Shown here: piece after piece, positions 10,801 through 18,048 of the stretch
How the letters are laid out: each line of letters starts with the position of its first letter
Numbering within the stretch: position 1 is the stretch's first letter
Virus record (IMG/VR): IMGVR_UViG_3300020021_000004
Span: 1 to 64,000 of that record
Source of the DNA: a virus
Length of the DNA stretch: 64,000 nt
Strand: one strand, 5' to 3'
Position numbers and translations under genes: made by a program
The notes under the pieces: model-generated
Database searches by the model: none
Told to the model about the DNA's origin: nothing
What the model saw: only the letters and a program-made list of their open reading frames with translations

Positions 10801-11209
10801 CGCTGGCCATCACCTTGCCTTCCTTGCTCTCTTTACCCCGCAGAGCCTTGATCTGGAGCGCCCCCTTCTTCTTCAAAAGAGCTATGTCCTCAAGGGTCGC
10901 TTTCCTCTCCTCGTCGCTCTGCTTGGCCGCCTTCTTGGTCAGAAGGTCGATGTTGTCCATCACATCTTCGAGAGCCTTACCCTCGAGCTTGTATGCCTTC
11001 GTCAGATCTTCGAGACTGGTCTGCCAACGTTCATTCCCATCCTCAGCGTCCTTGGTGGCTTTCTTGTTGACCCCGTTCAGTTTGTCTACAGCCTTGGCGA
11101 CCTCACTGAAGTTACGCTTGGTAGCGCGCTCCATCTTGGTCATGTCCTGAAGGGCTTTTTCGACGTTTACGCCTACTTCTAGGACCTCCCGTTCTGCCTT
11201 TTTCGCCAT
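7808..11209 (-). CDS. Tail tape measure protein, 1133 aa
   Basis: This is the long helical protein that sets tail length and is expelled at injection. It has a Lys/Glu-rich coiled-coil N-terminus (residues 1-130), a Gly/Met-rich stretch (190-226), a hydrophobic segment (229-257, likely membrane-active) and a second hydrophobic patch near residue 730 (LYNILMGVWDAILSIPGVG). An Ala/Pro linker near 920-960 precedes a Gly-rich C-terminus. At the usual ~1.5 A per residue this gives a tail near 170 nm (inference). It follows two chaperone-like genes and precedes baseplate genes, the classical tape-measure position. Confidence 0.9.
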   Translation of the reverse strand: MAKKAEREVLEVGVNVEKALQDMTKMERATKRNFSEVAKAVDKLNGVNKKATKDAEDGNERWQTSLEDLTKAYKLEGKALEDVMDNIDLLTKKAAKQSDEERKATLEDIALLKKKGALQIKALRGKESKEGKVMASGMFKDAAKELGDTLKDTLSAVFVSKDVKSALENSAKSLVKGLKLSAAGGMKLNQAGSGLMSKGRDRGGLGGMAMKGGGAAMKGLGSMMGGIKPLIETLTKIGPIIGMIGGAALSLVKIFLDMDAKVKDFNKDILASASNTEFMARAGDNTTVAYEKISDTLDGIRDASFDLSNIKWGLGSDDYKAIVNTLNQEGVSLARIGDEADRSGESVKDFTMELAHVSVAYSRAFGVPLQEINTLQAEMMSSMGADLKQTEVSFQQMNKAAQDSGISANKFFGMIRGVSQDLSIWGTRMEDAVKILGRLGKVMDPRNAQKFMQTAVQGLKNMGRTDRLRLSLLTGQGKMGKLVDRDIQRKATGLAKSFGMSGEDLMKKISTKEGRGELEGKVQKMDPSQQGAIREALVDAQLQSDRRKKGTFGTASAARELGPAAALEAMQGALAKFGGGKKLSDIVGTIGGEMMAENLGISEEQLNGMAKFEKSIDNQRDVLKQQLESGDEHQMAAARDALKQAGVTASNDKELSKTVDQLGYDQIMDTLSDGDKDSLNAEAKVEDMATKQANLQTSMLKKLEMILDWLTNSLYNILMGVWDAILSIPGVGNKEDRERVHALRNTSGNKDTELKGLLNSPDFKSALAGSNVSKNIAAALDKLPKDLEEQKSLTTQYNSASPDQQAEISKRLDALNKEIDSIAEVRKTMLKGFDPDQIKEAAKMAGLNTDRGANNRGTSTGKVEDLYSDDELSKIVKKLAWTSATEGRKTDAFMAAEKQLNASGLAQGATPAQPSKSAAPAATKPAGGGPAASPVAPPAPPEVKDQAAAAQDNLSVSKDQAATMASIDSQMDKFKMDTSFLNGPYSKAIEGSVLKSVRTALFEYYMYKDIDQKTMVNAMATGGFTPSTIGPAITQTATGTGVTGDQAVTGLAGHASGGVVTGVNNGMAQVTAAAGEGLASIGKGERIVPAGGGGGNGPISVTVNGVGGDDLARIIQAKVADGIHEYKRKERFH

Positions 11210-11217
11210 GGCCTAAC

Positions 11218-12477
11218 TCACTTCCTTGAGGTATTGAACGGGACGCCGGGGGTACGCCCCGAAGTGGCCACAATCGGGACCTGTGAAGGGTCTCGATTGG
11301 TACGCGAGATGCCGCCCCACTTTTCGGTAAACTTGGCCACCTGCGGATCCATGAATTCAGGGTTGGCCTGCTGAGCCAGCCGCTGAGCGGTCAACTGACG
11401 TCGTCGCTCGATCTGGAATTTCACTTCATCAGCCGTCAGACCCTGCAAGTTGGTGTGGCCCACAAGCTCTCGTGGCCCGTACGTGCTTTCGAAGCCTTGC
11501 TGCAACTCACGAATATGTTGTTCACGACGCTCACGATCCTCGTTAGCTCGACGCTCGTGTGCCTCAACGACAATATCGTGCCAATCCTTCTCACCCTTGA
11601 GATCTCGCTCAAGCTGATTGGTCAGCTCCTCCACGGTCCTCGCGACCTTGATGGTGGCTCCGTTATTGGTGTCCGTATCCATCGATTCACCTAAGAGGGC
11701 GAAACGAAGGATTCTGTCTCGACGCTCTAGGCGTTCTTCCCGCTCCCGGTCCCGACGTCGCTTGTCCTGGCTATGGACCCGGCTCATGCCTTTTCCCGCC
11801 ATGGAAGAAGCGACGAATTTAGCGTTTTCCCACTCCCTCTCGGCCGTCTCCTTCATGTCCTCGTAATAGTTCATGGCCCGCCACGTGAGCTGGCCCCAAT
11901 TCAGACCGAGAGTGTTGGTGCCTTGGATGCCCGTCACCGGAACGCCTGTCAGGTCCTCCCCACCCATCTGTGCCCACCTGAGACGAGAGGTCGTCTCTAC
12001 GCTGTAGGCTTCGGTCAAAATAACCGCTCGATTAGCTCGACGGTTGATCTCGCTCATGTGGCGGATCATCTTCGAGAAAGCTCCGGCTTCCATGCCGCCG
12101 AAGAAAGACGCCAAGTCCGAGAAGTGTCGGTCCCGGTCAGCCAAGATGTTGACGCCATCCACCATGAAGACGCCGTACGCCAGAAAGAGGGCGTGGAACT
12201 TCTGCACCACCTTCCACGAGGAGGTGTCCGGGAGCATGAACTTCAGCATCTCAAACTCGTGGTGGTTCAAAGACTTGAAGATGAACGAGACCCCGTTGAT
12301 CTCCGCCGGTACGTGGATGAACCCCCGAAAGAGCATGGGCTCCACGTCCCTGAAAACTTCAGGGTTTACCTCGGGAAGATCACGAGGGACGTCGATCTTG
12401 ATGTCTTCAGGATCGACGTCCCCGTCGTGGTCTTGTCGAAGCCGCGACTGTTCTTCGTCGTAACCGGCTGGAGGCAT
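11218..12477 (-). CDS. Tail assembly chaperone-like protein (second of two), 419 aa
   Basis: It lies directly upstream of the tape measure, where phages normally encode tail assembly chaperones. It is highly charged: an acidic N-terminus, a central fold (FIFKSLNHHEFEMLKFMLP, then FHALFLAYGVFMVDG), and a long Arg/Glu helix (residues ~235-345). Unlike the usual G/GT pair it is an independent ORF 4 nt after the previous gene, and I see no slippery sequence at that junction. The role is inferred from position and composition; it could instead be a baseplate or tube-associated protein. Confidence 0.5.
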   Translation of the reverse strand: MPPAGYDEEQSRLRQDHDGDVDPEDIKIDVPRDLPEVNPEVFRDVEPMLFRGFIHVPAEINGVSFIFKSLNHHEFEMLKFMLPDTSSWKVVQKFHALFLAYGVFMVDGVNILADRDRHFSDLASFFGGMEAGAFSKMIRHMSEINRRANRAVILTEAYSVETTSRLRWAQMGGEDLTGVPVTGIQGTNTLGLNWGQLTWRAMNYYEDMKETAEREWENAKFVASSMAGKGMSRVHSQDKRRRDREREERLERRDRILRFALLGESMDTDTNNGATIKVARTVEELTNQLERDLKGEKDWHDIVVEAHERRANEDRERREQHIRELQQGFESTYGPRELVGHTNLQGLTADEVKFQIERRRQLTAQRLAQQANPEFMDPQVAKFTEKWGGISRTNRDPSQVPIVATSGRTPGVPFNTSRK

Positions 12478-12481
12478 GGCA

Positions 12482-13669
12482 TTACTGCGGGCGTCGGAAC
12501 CTAGGGTTGAGACCGCCCGTTTGCCGCTGATCGATAAGGGTCTTCACACCTTTTCCGTCGATCTTTTGAATGTTCCGAGACAACTCTGGAGTCTCTCTCT
12601 GCGGCGGGAAACCCTGAGGCTCATGAGCCACAAGCTGCGGGTCTAGGTTACCCTCCAAAGCGGCGATCTGTGCCGCCCTAGACTCAGCCATTGCGGACTG
12701 AATTTGAGGCGGAACTCCCGCCGGGGCCTGCGATTGAGAGGTGACGGGCACAGGCGCCTGCATGGGCGTGCGGTTCATGGGAACGCGGTTACGAAGGCGC
12801 TCCATCAACTCTTGCTGAAGGTCCTGTGGAGGAGCTGCCAGTACTTCCGGCAAGGGCTCGGCCCTCACAACCGGCTGAGCGACGGGAGGCTGCACGACCA
12901 GAGGCGCTGCTGGAGCGGCAGCGGCGGCTACGACCTCTTTCTTAAGCTGGGCTTGCTCAATCGCGAACTCTCGAGCCCGTCGGGTCACTTCCTCTAGTTC
13001 AGCTGGAGTGCTCTTCGGCATGTAGCCAGCATCTTCCAAGATCTTCTGGGTAAGGTCCTGAGGAAGCAATCCTGACGCTTCCTTCATTTCACCCAAGAGA
13101 CGTCGGAATTTGTCCTCGTCCGTTTCATCCGAAACACGGAACTCAACCTTCTCTCGAGCCCGGCGTTCACCCTCCTTCACCACGTCCGAAAACTTTCGAT
13201 AGAGGACAGCGATGGCCTCTTGGCTCCACGATGAGGCTCGTTCGCGAACCCATTCGTGACGCTCCACCAGCACCGTACGCTCACCCTCGGAGCCGTCCGG
13301 GGGAACCATCGTTAGGTTGATGCCCAGCCCTGCAAGAGCTTCCTTGGCTTCTTCAGCCTTCTGCTTGCTACACGTGGCGTTGATGACGTAGTGCCCCGAA
13401 GGAACGTCGTCCTCGATGAAGTCGACGTCCCGAAGGTCCACGCCTTCGATCTCCACGATCGACCGACACACATGGCCCATCTGGTAGGATTGGAAGTACT
13501 CGATGCCCTCGAGTTCTTCAGTCTCCCCCACGATGGATTCGTAGTCCTTGGGAGCAAGGCTCCGCAAGACTAACGAGCAACCGTCGACTATGACGGGCTC
13601 TTCAGCTCGCCCCACATTTCGCGCCTTTTTGAGCGCTTCTTGGAGCTTCTTCGATTTTAGGGTTGCCAT
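12482..13669 (-). CDS. Tail assembly chaperone-like protein (first of two), 395 aa
   Basis: The N-terminal ~150 residues (LVLRSLAPKDYESIVGE, then a Y-rich helix and HYVINATC) resemble chaperone-type proteins found between tail tube and tape measure. The C-terminal half has an Ala/Pro/Val/Gln linker and a disordered Pro-rich tail. I chose the ATG at 13669 because AAGGAG lies 6 nt upstream of it; the ATG at 13675 would abut the Shine-Dalgarno sequence with no spacer. A long structured leader (13706-13774) lies between it and the tail tube gene. It probably acts with the 419-aa protein on the tape measure; this is inference from gene order. Confidence 0.5.
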   Translation of the reverse strand: MATLKSKKLQEALKKARNVGRAEEPVIVDGCSLVLRSLAPKDYESIVGETEELEGIEYFQSYQMGHVCRSIVEIEGVDLRDVDFIEDDVPSGHYVINATCSKQKAEEAKEALAGLGINLTMVPPDGSEGERTVLVERHEWVRERASSWSQEAIAVLYRKFSDVVKEGERRAREKVEFRVSDETDEDKFRRLLGEMKEASGLLPQDLTQKILEDAGYMPKSTPAELEEVTRRAREFAIEQAQLKKEVVAAAAAPAAPLVVQPPVAQPVVRAEPLPEVLAAPPQDLQQELMERLRNRVPMNRTPMQAPVPVTSQSQAPAGVPPQIQSAMAESRAAQIAALEGNLDPQLVAHEPQGFPPQRETPELSRNIQKIDGKGVKTLIDQRQTGGLNPRFRRPQ

Positions 13670-13705
13670 CCTCATCTCCTTTGCATCTGCATCTGAGAGC
13701 CAGAG

Positions 13706-13774
13706 GACGGCGACGAGGCCTAGCCCTGAGCGGGCTAGGCCGTTGTTCTAATTTTCATCTATATCGTCGCCGTC
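13706..13774 (-). promoter_or_regulatory. Nested stem-loop in the tube-chaperone intergenic region
   Basis: An inner perfect 10-bp stem (13717-13726 with 13732-13741, 5-nt loop) lies inside an outer 11-bp pairing (13706-13716 with 13764-13774). No U-run follows on the minus strand, so it is not a classical terminator. It may attenuate read-through or protect the 3' end of the abundant tube message, giving unequal tube and chaperone levels. Confidence 0.6.
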
Positions 13775-13791
13775 TCCGGCCCTAAATCAAC

Positions 13792-14514
13792 TCACTGGTT
13801 CGGGGTGCCGACCTGTGAACTGTTGCCCGCGAACCTGAGCGAGAAGCCCGTGCCCGCAGCGCCGTTGGACTGTACTGGTGCCAGACCTGTGTCGACGAAC
13901 TCGCCGTACTGACTACGACCGTCGATGATGTCGGTCACAGTCACGCTGGAGTTCTCTGCGACGATCGCTGCATCCGACGTGTAGGACGCCGAATAGCTGT
14001 TGAGCCAGCAACCCTCGTAGAAGGTGAAGAGCGCACGGATAGGGGTCAGGAACTCCTGGCCCGACGCCTGAACGCTCGCGTTCGGAAGAGCCTGGTCGGT
14101 CACGCCATCGACGTCTTGCGACGATGCGATTTCGGAAAAGACCATCTCTTGCTTGATGTCGAACGGCCAGCGGTGGTGCTTGAGGCTGCGGACGAGACCC
14201 GTCACGCCACCCTTGTATCCGAGAGCCTGAAACAGGTTCACGGCGTACATCAGGGTGCGGTTCAGAGTGAGCGTCATCGGCTCCGTCACACCCGGTACTA
14301 GTTCGGCAACCTGGTCACCGAAACCCACACCACGAACAGGATCGATGGTGCGAGACTCATCATGGCCAAACTCGGAAACTACGCCAATTTGGTTGAATTG
14401 ACCTGTCCCCACCATGTAGCCGAACACTTTGTTCTTCTGTGAAATGGCAGCCCTTGTGTTAGGCGCCGTTCCCATACGGTATATATAATTTGTTGAATCA
14501 GCAGGGCGTCCCAT
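13792..14514 (-). CDS. Major tail tube protein, 240 aa
   Basis: Size, beta-rich composition, position (before chaperones and tape measure) and local motifs (GYMVGTGQFNQIGVVSEFG; VPGVTEPMTLTLNR; FTFYEGCWLNSYSASY) fit a contractile-tail tube protein, which stacks in rings to form the inner channel. The start at 14514 has a strong AAGGAG 7 nt upstream, and that site lies inside the end of the HNH endonuclease gene, which overlaps by 17 nt. The endonuclease therefore inserted without removing the tube's own ribosome binding site. The sheath gene lies about 7 kb upstream, an unusual separation. Confidence 0.8.
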   Translation of the reverse strand: MGRPADSTNYIYRMGTAPNTRAAISQKNKVFGYMVGTGQFNQIGVVSEFGHDESRTIDPVRGVGFGDQVAELVPGVTEPMTLTLNRTLMYAVNLFQALGYKGGVTGLVRSLKHHRWPFDIKQEMVFSEIASSQDVDGVTDQALPNASVQASGQEFLTPIRALFTFYEGCWLNSYSASYTSDAAIVAENSSVTVTDIIDGRSQYGEFVDTGLAPVQSNGAAGTGFSLRFAGNSSQVGTPNQ

Positions 14515-15133
14515 AACTGGTCTCCTTCACATTTGACATCACCCAGACAGGGCGATTCAGTTTTCTGGAATTACAAGGCTTGCACGCAGGCACGACATTC
14601 TCTTGGGTGTGATCGCCGCCTTTAGAGACAGGGATCACATGATCCTGAGTCATCGGGAGATCATTGCGGAGGCAGTACGCACACCGATGATCAAACAACG
14701 CCAGGGTCTCAGCCCACTGCTGAGCGGTAAAGGTTCTCACCACCTTCTGCATGTACGCACGACGACGAACATGCACCGGGTTCTTGACCAAGTACCTCTT
14801 CTGAATCGCCTTGAAGGCTTCAGGGTGACGAACTTTCCAGAGGTGAAAGCTAACCAGCCGACGACCTTTATTGTCTTGGTACCAATCTCGAGCACGTTGT
14901 GCAGCCTGCTGGCGCTCTTCTGAAGAGTGCTCCTTAGCGGCCCACCAATCACGCTTGTAAGCACGGGCTGCTTCAGGGTCAGCAGCCCGTCGAGCGGTCT
15001 CCTTATCGGAGAGGCACTTCTTGCACTCGCTCTTACGTCCGAACAGACCACGCCGATGAGCCCCGAACGATTCGAGGTCCTTTGGTAGTTTGCAGCTACT
15101 GCAAACCTTGGTCTGTTGGACGACTGCGAGCAT
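14498..15133 (-). CDS. HNH homing endonuclease, 211 aa
   Basis: The N-terminus has a zinc-binding module (CSSCKLPKDLESFG, then CKKC). The C-terminus has an HNH fold (CAYC, DHVIPVSKGGDHTQENVVPACKPCNSRK) with H in DHV, N in ENVV and paired CxxC zinc ligands. The middle is Arg/Trp-rich, likely DNA-binding. It begins in a TGATG overlap with the previous stop and ends inside the tail tube leader. Free-standing HNH genes beside conserved structural genes usually spread by cutting alleles lacking the insertion. Function sure; target inferred. Confidence 0.9.
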   Translation of the reverse strand: MLAVVQQTKVCSSCKLPKDLESFGAHRRGLFGRKSECKKCLSDKETARRAADPEAARAYKRDWWAAKEHSSEERQQAAQRARDWYQDNKGRRLVSFHLWKVRHPEAFKAIQKRYLVKNPVHVRRRAYMQKVVRTFTAQQWAETLALFDHRCAYCLRNDLPMTQDHVIPVSKGGDHTQENVVPACKPCNSRKLNRPVWVMSNVKETSYGTPC

Positions 15134-15912
15134 CAGACCTTAGCGTTCGCAAAGAGTCCGTGAATTTGATCGGCGCGAGCCGCCAGCTTGTCTAGGTCGC
15201 TCTTCACCCACGACTGCGTGACGTCAGTCGTCAGGATGCCCGCAACCTTGTCGGTGATCGTCTGCACATCGAGACGAGCACGACTAGCGTTGAACTTGCG
15301 GCCTGCGGTCGCCAACTTGTCGATCGTCTTGAGGGTCGAATCCGTCTTGGCGAGGATCTTCTTGGCCAGCTCCGAATTCGAAGTGTAGACATCGAACGAG
15401 AGACCCGTTGCCGTCTTGTCCCCCACCTGATGAACGTCGGGTGCCCCGAGGTTGTAGTAGGTGGAGTTTTCGCTTTGGTGCGGGCTCTTGATCTTTTGCG
15501 CCAGCTTGATCAAGTGCTGCACACCTGAAGACAGGTTGGCGGCCTTTTTGGCCGAAGCAGCCTTGAGGGCTGTGATGTGGGTCTCGATTGCTTTCAGGTC
15601 GTCAGAAAATGCCATGGTGCCTTTCCTCGCAGTGGGCTCTTCATTCACAGGGGGGATAGAAGAACTAACGTCAGAGGACCAACGGGGGCGGTGAGGAGCC
15701 AAAAGCGTCCACATCGCACCTTCGTCCACCGGGAAAAGGACTTCCTTCTGGGCCAAGAACTCGCTCAATGCGCGCTTAGCGGTCCCTCGGGGAGCCAAGC
15801 CCAACACGAAGTTCAAAGCCGATACCGGCCCTAAATTGAACTTGTAGCCGTCCGGCGTCCGAACCCAGTCGGTCGTGCCGTCCGTCCCAAGCGTTACGAG
15901 CAATCGTCCCAT
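15133..15912 (-). CDS. Unknown protein, 259 aa
   Basis: Not recognised. Two parts are visible. Residues 1-~75 are a small folded unit (LLVTLGTDGTTDW, NFVLGLAPRGTAKRALSEFLAQ). After a Ser/Pro linker, residues ~98-259 form a mostly helical Ala/Lys-rich domain starting at an internal Met (MAFSDDLKAIETHI). That Met has a purine-rich sequence upstream and could be a second start yielding a ~160-aa product. No catalytic motif. It sits in the non-structural island between sheath and tube; not clearly virion-related. Confidence 0.6.
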   Translation of the reverse strand: MGRLLVTLGTDGTTDWVRTPDGYKFNLGPVSALNFVLGLAPRGTAKRALSEFLAQKEVLFPVDEGAMWTLLAPHRPRWSSDVSSSIPPVNEEPTARKGTMAFSDDLKAIETHITALKAASAKKAANLSSGVQHLIKLAQKIKSPHQSENSTYYNLGAPDVHQVGDKTATGLSFDVYTSNSELAKKILAKTDSTLKTIDKLATAGRKFNASRARLDVQTITDKVAGILTTDVTQSWVKSDLDKLAARADQIHGLFANAKV

Positions 15913-15953
15913 GCCTACCTAGGCTGGGGAACGAATGCTCTATTGGACCTGCC

Positions 15954-16775
15954 TCAAATACGTAAAAAGACTTGGAGAAGTGCCGAGGGCAGGATCATCG
16001 TCCCTTCCTCAGGTCCCCGGAGCCAGTATCCGTCGGTCACCCAGTCCTGCGGCTCTCCTAGAGCGGCTTCAACCTCATTCAGCAGGTTGGCCCCCTTCTG
16101 CAAGTCAAAGCTCAGGTAGAAGCTCTTCCGGGCCGCCAAGACGTGCCACCGGTCCCCACCCTCTTGGTGCATCAAAACCCCTCGAAGGAACCCTTGCCGG
16201 TACAGCTCTTCCCACCCAAGAAGCAATTCCGAGTGCTGGCTTGTGGCAAAAACAAACCCATCTGTCCCCCGGTCGACAATTCGAGGAGGCTCGGGCTCAG
16301 GTGGAAGGGAAGGGAGTCGACCGTCCGTCACGTAAGCGTGCAAGAACCCCACGGCCGTCCCCAGGGCGTCTTGTACCTTGTCGTGGGTCTGCGTCAGGTA
16401 CGCTCGAACGAACTTCAGGAATTTGGCGAGGTCGCGATCCACATGAGCCAGGCCCGCCACACCGTGAGCGTCCATCAAGTTCACGGCCGAAAGTAAGCCC
16501 GGGACCGCAGGATTGATGGCTAAATCCCTGTGGAGAAACAGAGTGATTGCCAGCAGGACCCCCATGTTCTCCAAGTTGCGAGCCACCAGGACGAGGGGCA
16601 AGGGACGACCGAGAATAAGGTCCCTGTAGAACAGGTGAACCTGATGGTCCCTGTAGAGAGCCGTGAGGAGGTTTTCACTTTCAACCTTGGGTTGGAAGTC
16701 CCCGAAAGCCACCACCCCTTCGACTTCAGACTCTATGTTCTTGTCGAGGACAACCTGAAGTCGAAGCTCTTCCAT
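15954..16775 (-). CDS. Unknown protein, 273 aa
   Basis: Start chosen at the ATG at 16775, which overlaps the stop of the methyltransferase gene (TGATG); the frame is open 93 nt further upstream, but that part is Arg/Pro-rich and lies within the methyltransferase. The protein (MEELRLQVVLDKNIESEVEG) is helical, with a hydrophobic segment near residues 75-90 (VGVLLAITLFLHRD context) and a C-terminal alpha/beta part. It holds Asp/His-rich stretches (MDAHGVAGLAHVDRDLAKF) but no motif I can assign. Translational coupling to the MT-A70 gene suggests the same transcript and perhaps pathway. Confidence 0.6.
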   Translation of the reverse strand: MEELRLQVVLDKNIESEVEGVVAFGDFQPKVESENLLTALYRDHQVHLFYRDLILGRPLPLVLVARNLENMGVLLAITLFLHRDLAINPAVPGLLSAVNLMDAHGVAGLAHVDRDLAKFLKFVRAYLTQTHDKVQDALGTAVGFLHAYVTDGRLPSLPPEPEPPRIVDRGTDGFVFATSQHSELLLGWEELYRQGFLRGVLMHQEGGDRWHVLAARKSFYLSFDLQKGANLLNEVEAALGEPQDWVTDGYWLRGPEEGTMILPSALLQVFLRI

Positions 16776-17305
16776 TATCCCGTAGACTCCAAAAGCTGAT
16801 CGCCCATCTGTTGCCAACCTTCTCGTTGGCGACGGGCGAACATTTCGTGATAGGGGCCTGGTGAGCAACTTTCGCAGAGCTGGTACGCCTCATCGGGTTT
16901 TTCGCTGTGAGCACCACGTGGCCACTCAAAATGAGTCCCTCTCGTCTTGCCGAAAGCGTTCCCAACGGGACCTCCTTTTCGACACAAGAGGAGGTGCTCC
17001 GTGTTGCTCTGAAACTGTCCTGTCCCGAATCCAGGTTTGCACCACGTGACCATCTGCTGGGGTTCGAACCCCCATGCCCGAGCAACCTCATACCCCCAGT
17101 CAATGTGCTGATTGATCACCCACAGCCATAAGTGCGCTCGGGGTTGTGTCTCTGGACGCAAGTCGATGATCTGCTGGACCGTCAACAGCTTGTAGTAGCG
17201 CTGAGGTCCTGCACGATAAGGACCGGCAGTCCTGCCCTTGGTGTTAGCATGCAGCTTAGGCCACCACGGAGGGTCAGCCATAACGGTCCGTGGCAGGTCA
17301 ACCAT
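16775..17305 (-). CDS. MT-A70-family DNA adenine methyltransferase, 176 aa
   Basis: The catalytic motif DPPWW sits at residues ~11-15 (VMADPPWWP). It is followed by a WLWVINQHIDWGYEVARAWGF segment, split here as WLWVINQ and an aromatic strand, typical of MT-A70/ParB-associated N6-adenine methyltransferases, then EHLLLCRKG and the PYHEMFARR-like ending common in this family. I chose the ATG at 17305, 10 nt after the previous stop; the longer frame to 17383 adds an Arg/Ser-rich piece overlapping the upstream gene. It likely methylates phage DNA against host restriction, or marks it. At about 176 aa it is close to compact phage members of the family. Confidence 0.85.
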   Translation of the reverse strand: MVDLPRTVMADPPWWPKLHANTKGRTAGPYRAGPQRYYKLLTVQQIIDLRPETQPRAHLWLWVINQHIDWGYEVARAWGFEPQQMVTWCKPGFGTGQFQSNTEHLLLCRKGGPVGNAFGKTRGTHFEWPRGAHSEKPDEAYQLCESCSPGPYHEMFARRQREGWQQMGDQLLESTG

Positions 17306-17315
17306 TAGATAAGGC

Positions 17316-18047
17316 TTACACCGTCGCGACGTCGTACTCCGCCGGATCTCCCGCAGCAAAACGACGCTGATACCCCACCGCACTCATGAGATCGTCGATC
17401 AGCTGGCTCACTCGACGCATCGACATGCTGCGGATGTTGGCTGGGTCGAACGGCCACGCCAACTCACGATACTTGACAAACAGACCCTCAGCTTCGAGGT
17501 CGTCCACCTTGGCTCTCGACATGAGCAGCTTCACGAAGTTGACCTGCTTATCCGAAGGAGGCGGTCCGCTCGGACGCACCGGTGCAGGCGTGGGGGCCAC
17601 CTGCGGAGGAGGCGGAGCGGGGGCCACCGGTTGAGCAGCTGGCTGAGCAACCGGTGCCGGGGTCTCGGGATCCGAAGAACCACCAGCTCGAGATTCCCAG
17701 TACGCCGCTTTCTCTTCATACAACTCCATCACGTCTTCGATCTTGTTCTGGAGTGAATTGCGCCAATTCTGTGTGCGCTTCACGATGGGAACTTTGCCAG
17801 GGACCAAGGATCGTTTTACGTGGACTCCGTAAAACTGTACCCGGATCGCATCTTCTCCCACGCCCGCTCCTGTAGCAGATCCTCGCTTGACTGAGGTCCA
17901 TACGCGGATCACCACATTGGAGCTGAGCGACAAGTCGTAGTAATACTCGCTACCTTGAACCCCTTGTTTGGGACGGAGAGCCCTGTAGCCTCGCTTCAGA
18001 AACCGCTCCATGTCTTCGAGAGTGACCTCGGTATACTGCGCGGCCAT
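17316..18047 (-). CDS. Unknown protein with Pro-rich linker, 243 aa
   Basis: Residues 1-~115 form a compact alpha/beta domain (ERFLKRGYRALRP, YYYDLSLSSNVVIRVWTSV). A Pro/Ala linker (~130-165) follows, then a ~75-residue C-terminal domain beginning PSDKQVNFVKLLMSRA. The phrase KQVNFVKLL resembles a short domain seen at the C-terminus of assorted phage proteins next to DNA-processing genes, but I cannot name it. It starts 1 nt after the helicase stop and is cotranscribed with helicase and methyltransferase, which hints at DNA metabolism (inference). Confidence 0.6.
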   Translation of the reverse strand: MAAQYTEVTLEDMERFLKRGYRALRPKQGVQGSEYYYDLSLSSNVVIRVWTSVKRGSATGAGVGEDAIRVQFYGVHVKRSLVPGKVPIVKRTQNWRNSLQNKIEDVMELYEEKAAYWESRAGGSSDPETPAPVAQPAAQPVAPAPPPPQVAPTPAPVRPSGPPPSDKQVNFVKLLMSRAKVDDLEAEGLFVKYRELAWPFDPANIRSMSMRRVSQLIDDLMSAVGYQRRFAAGDPAEYDVATV

Positions 18048-18048
18048 T

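Noticed and set aside
16776-16868. Longer N-terminus for the 273-aa protein
   Set aside because: The extension is Arg/Pro/Ser-rich, lies inside the methyltransferase gene, and the TGATG overlap gives a better start.
17306-17383. Longer N-terminus for the MT-A70 methyltransferase
   Set aside because: It overlaps the upstream gene and does not look like protein; ATG at 17305 follows the upstream stop by 10 nt.
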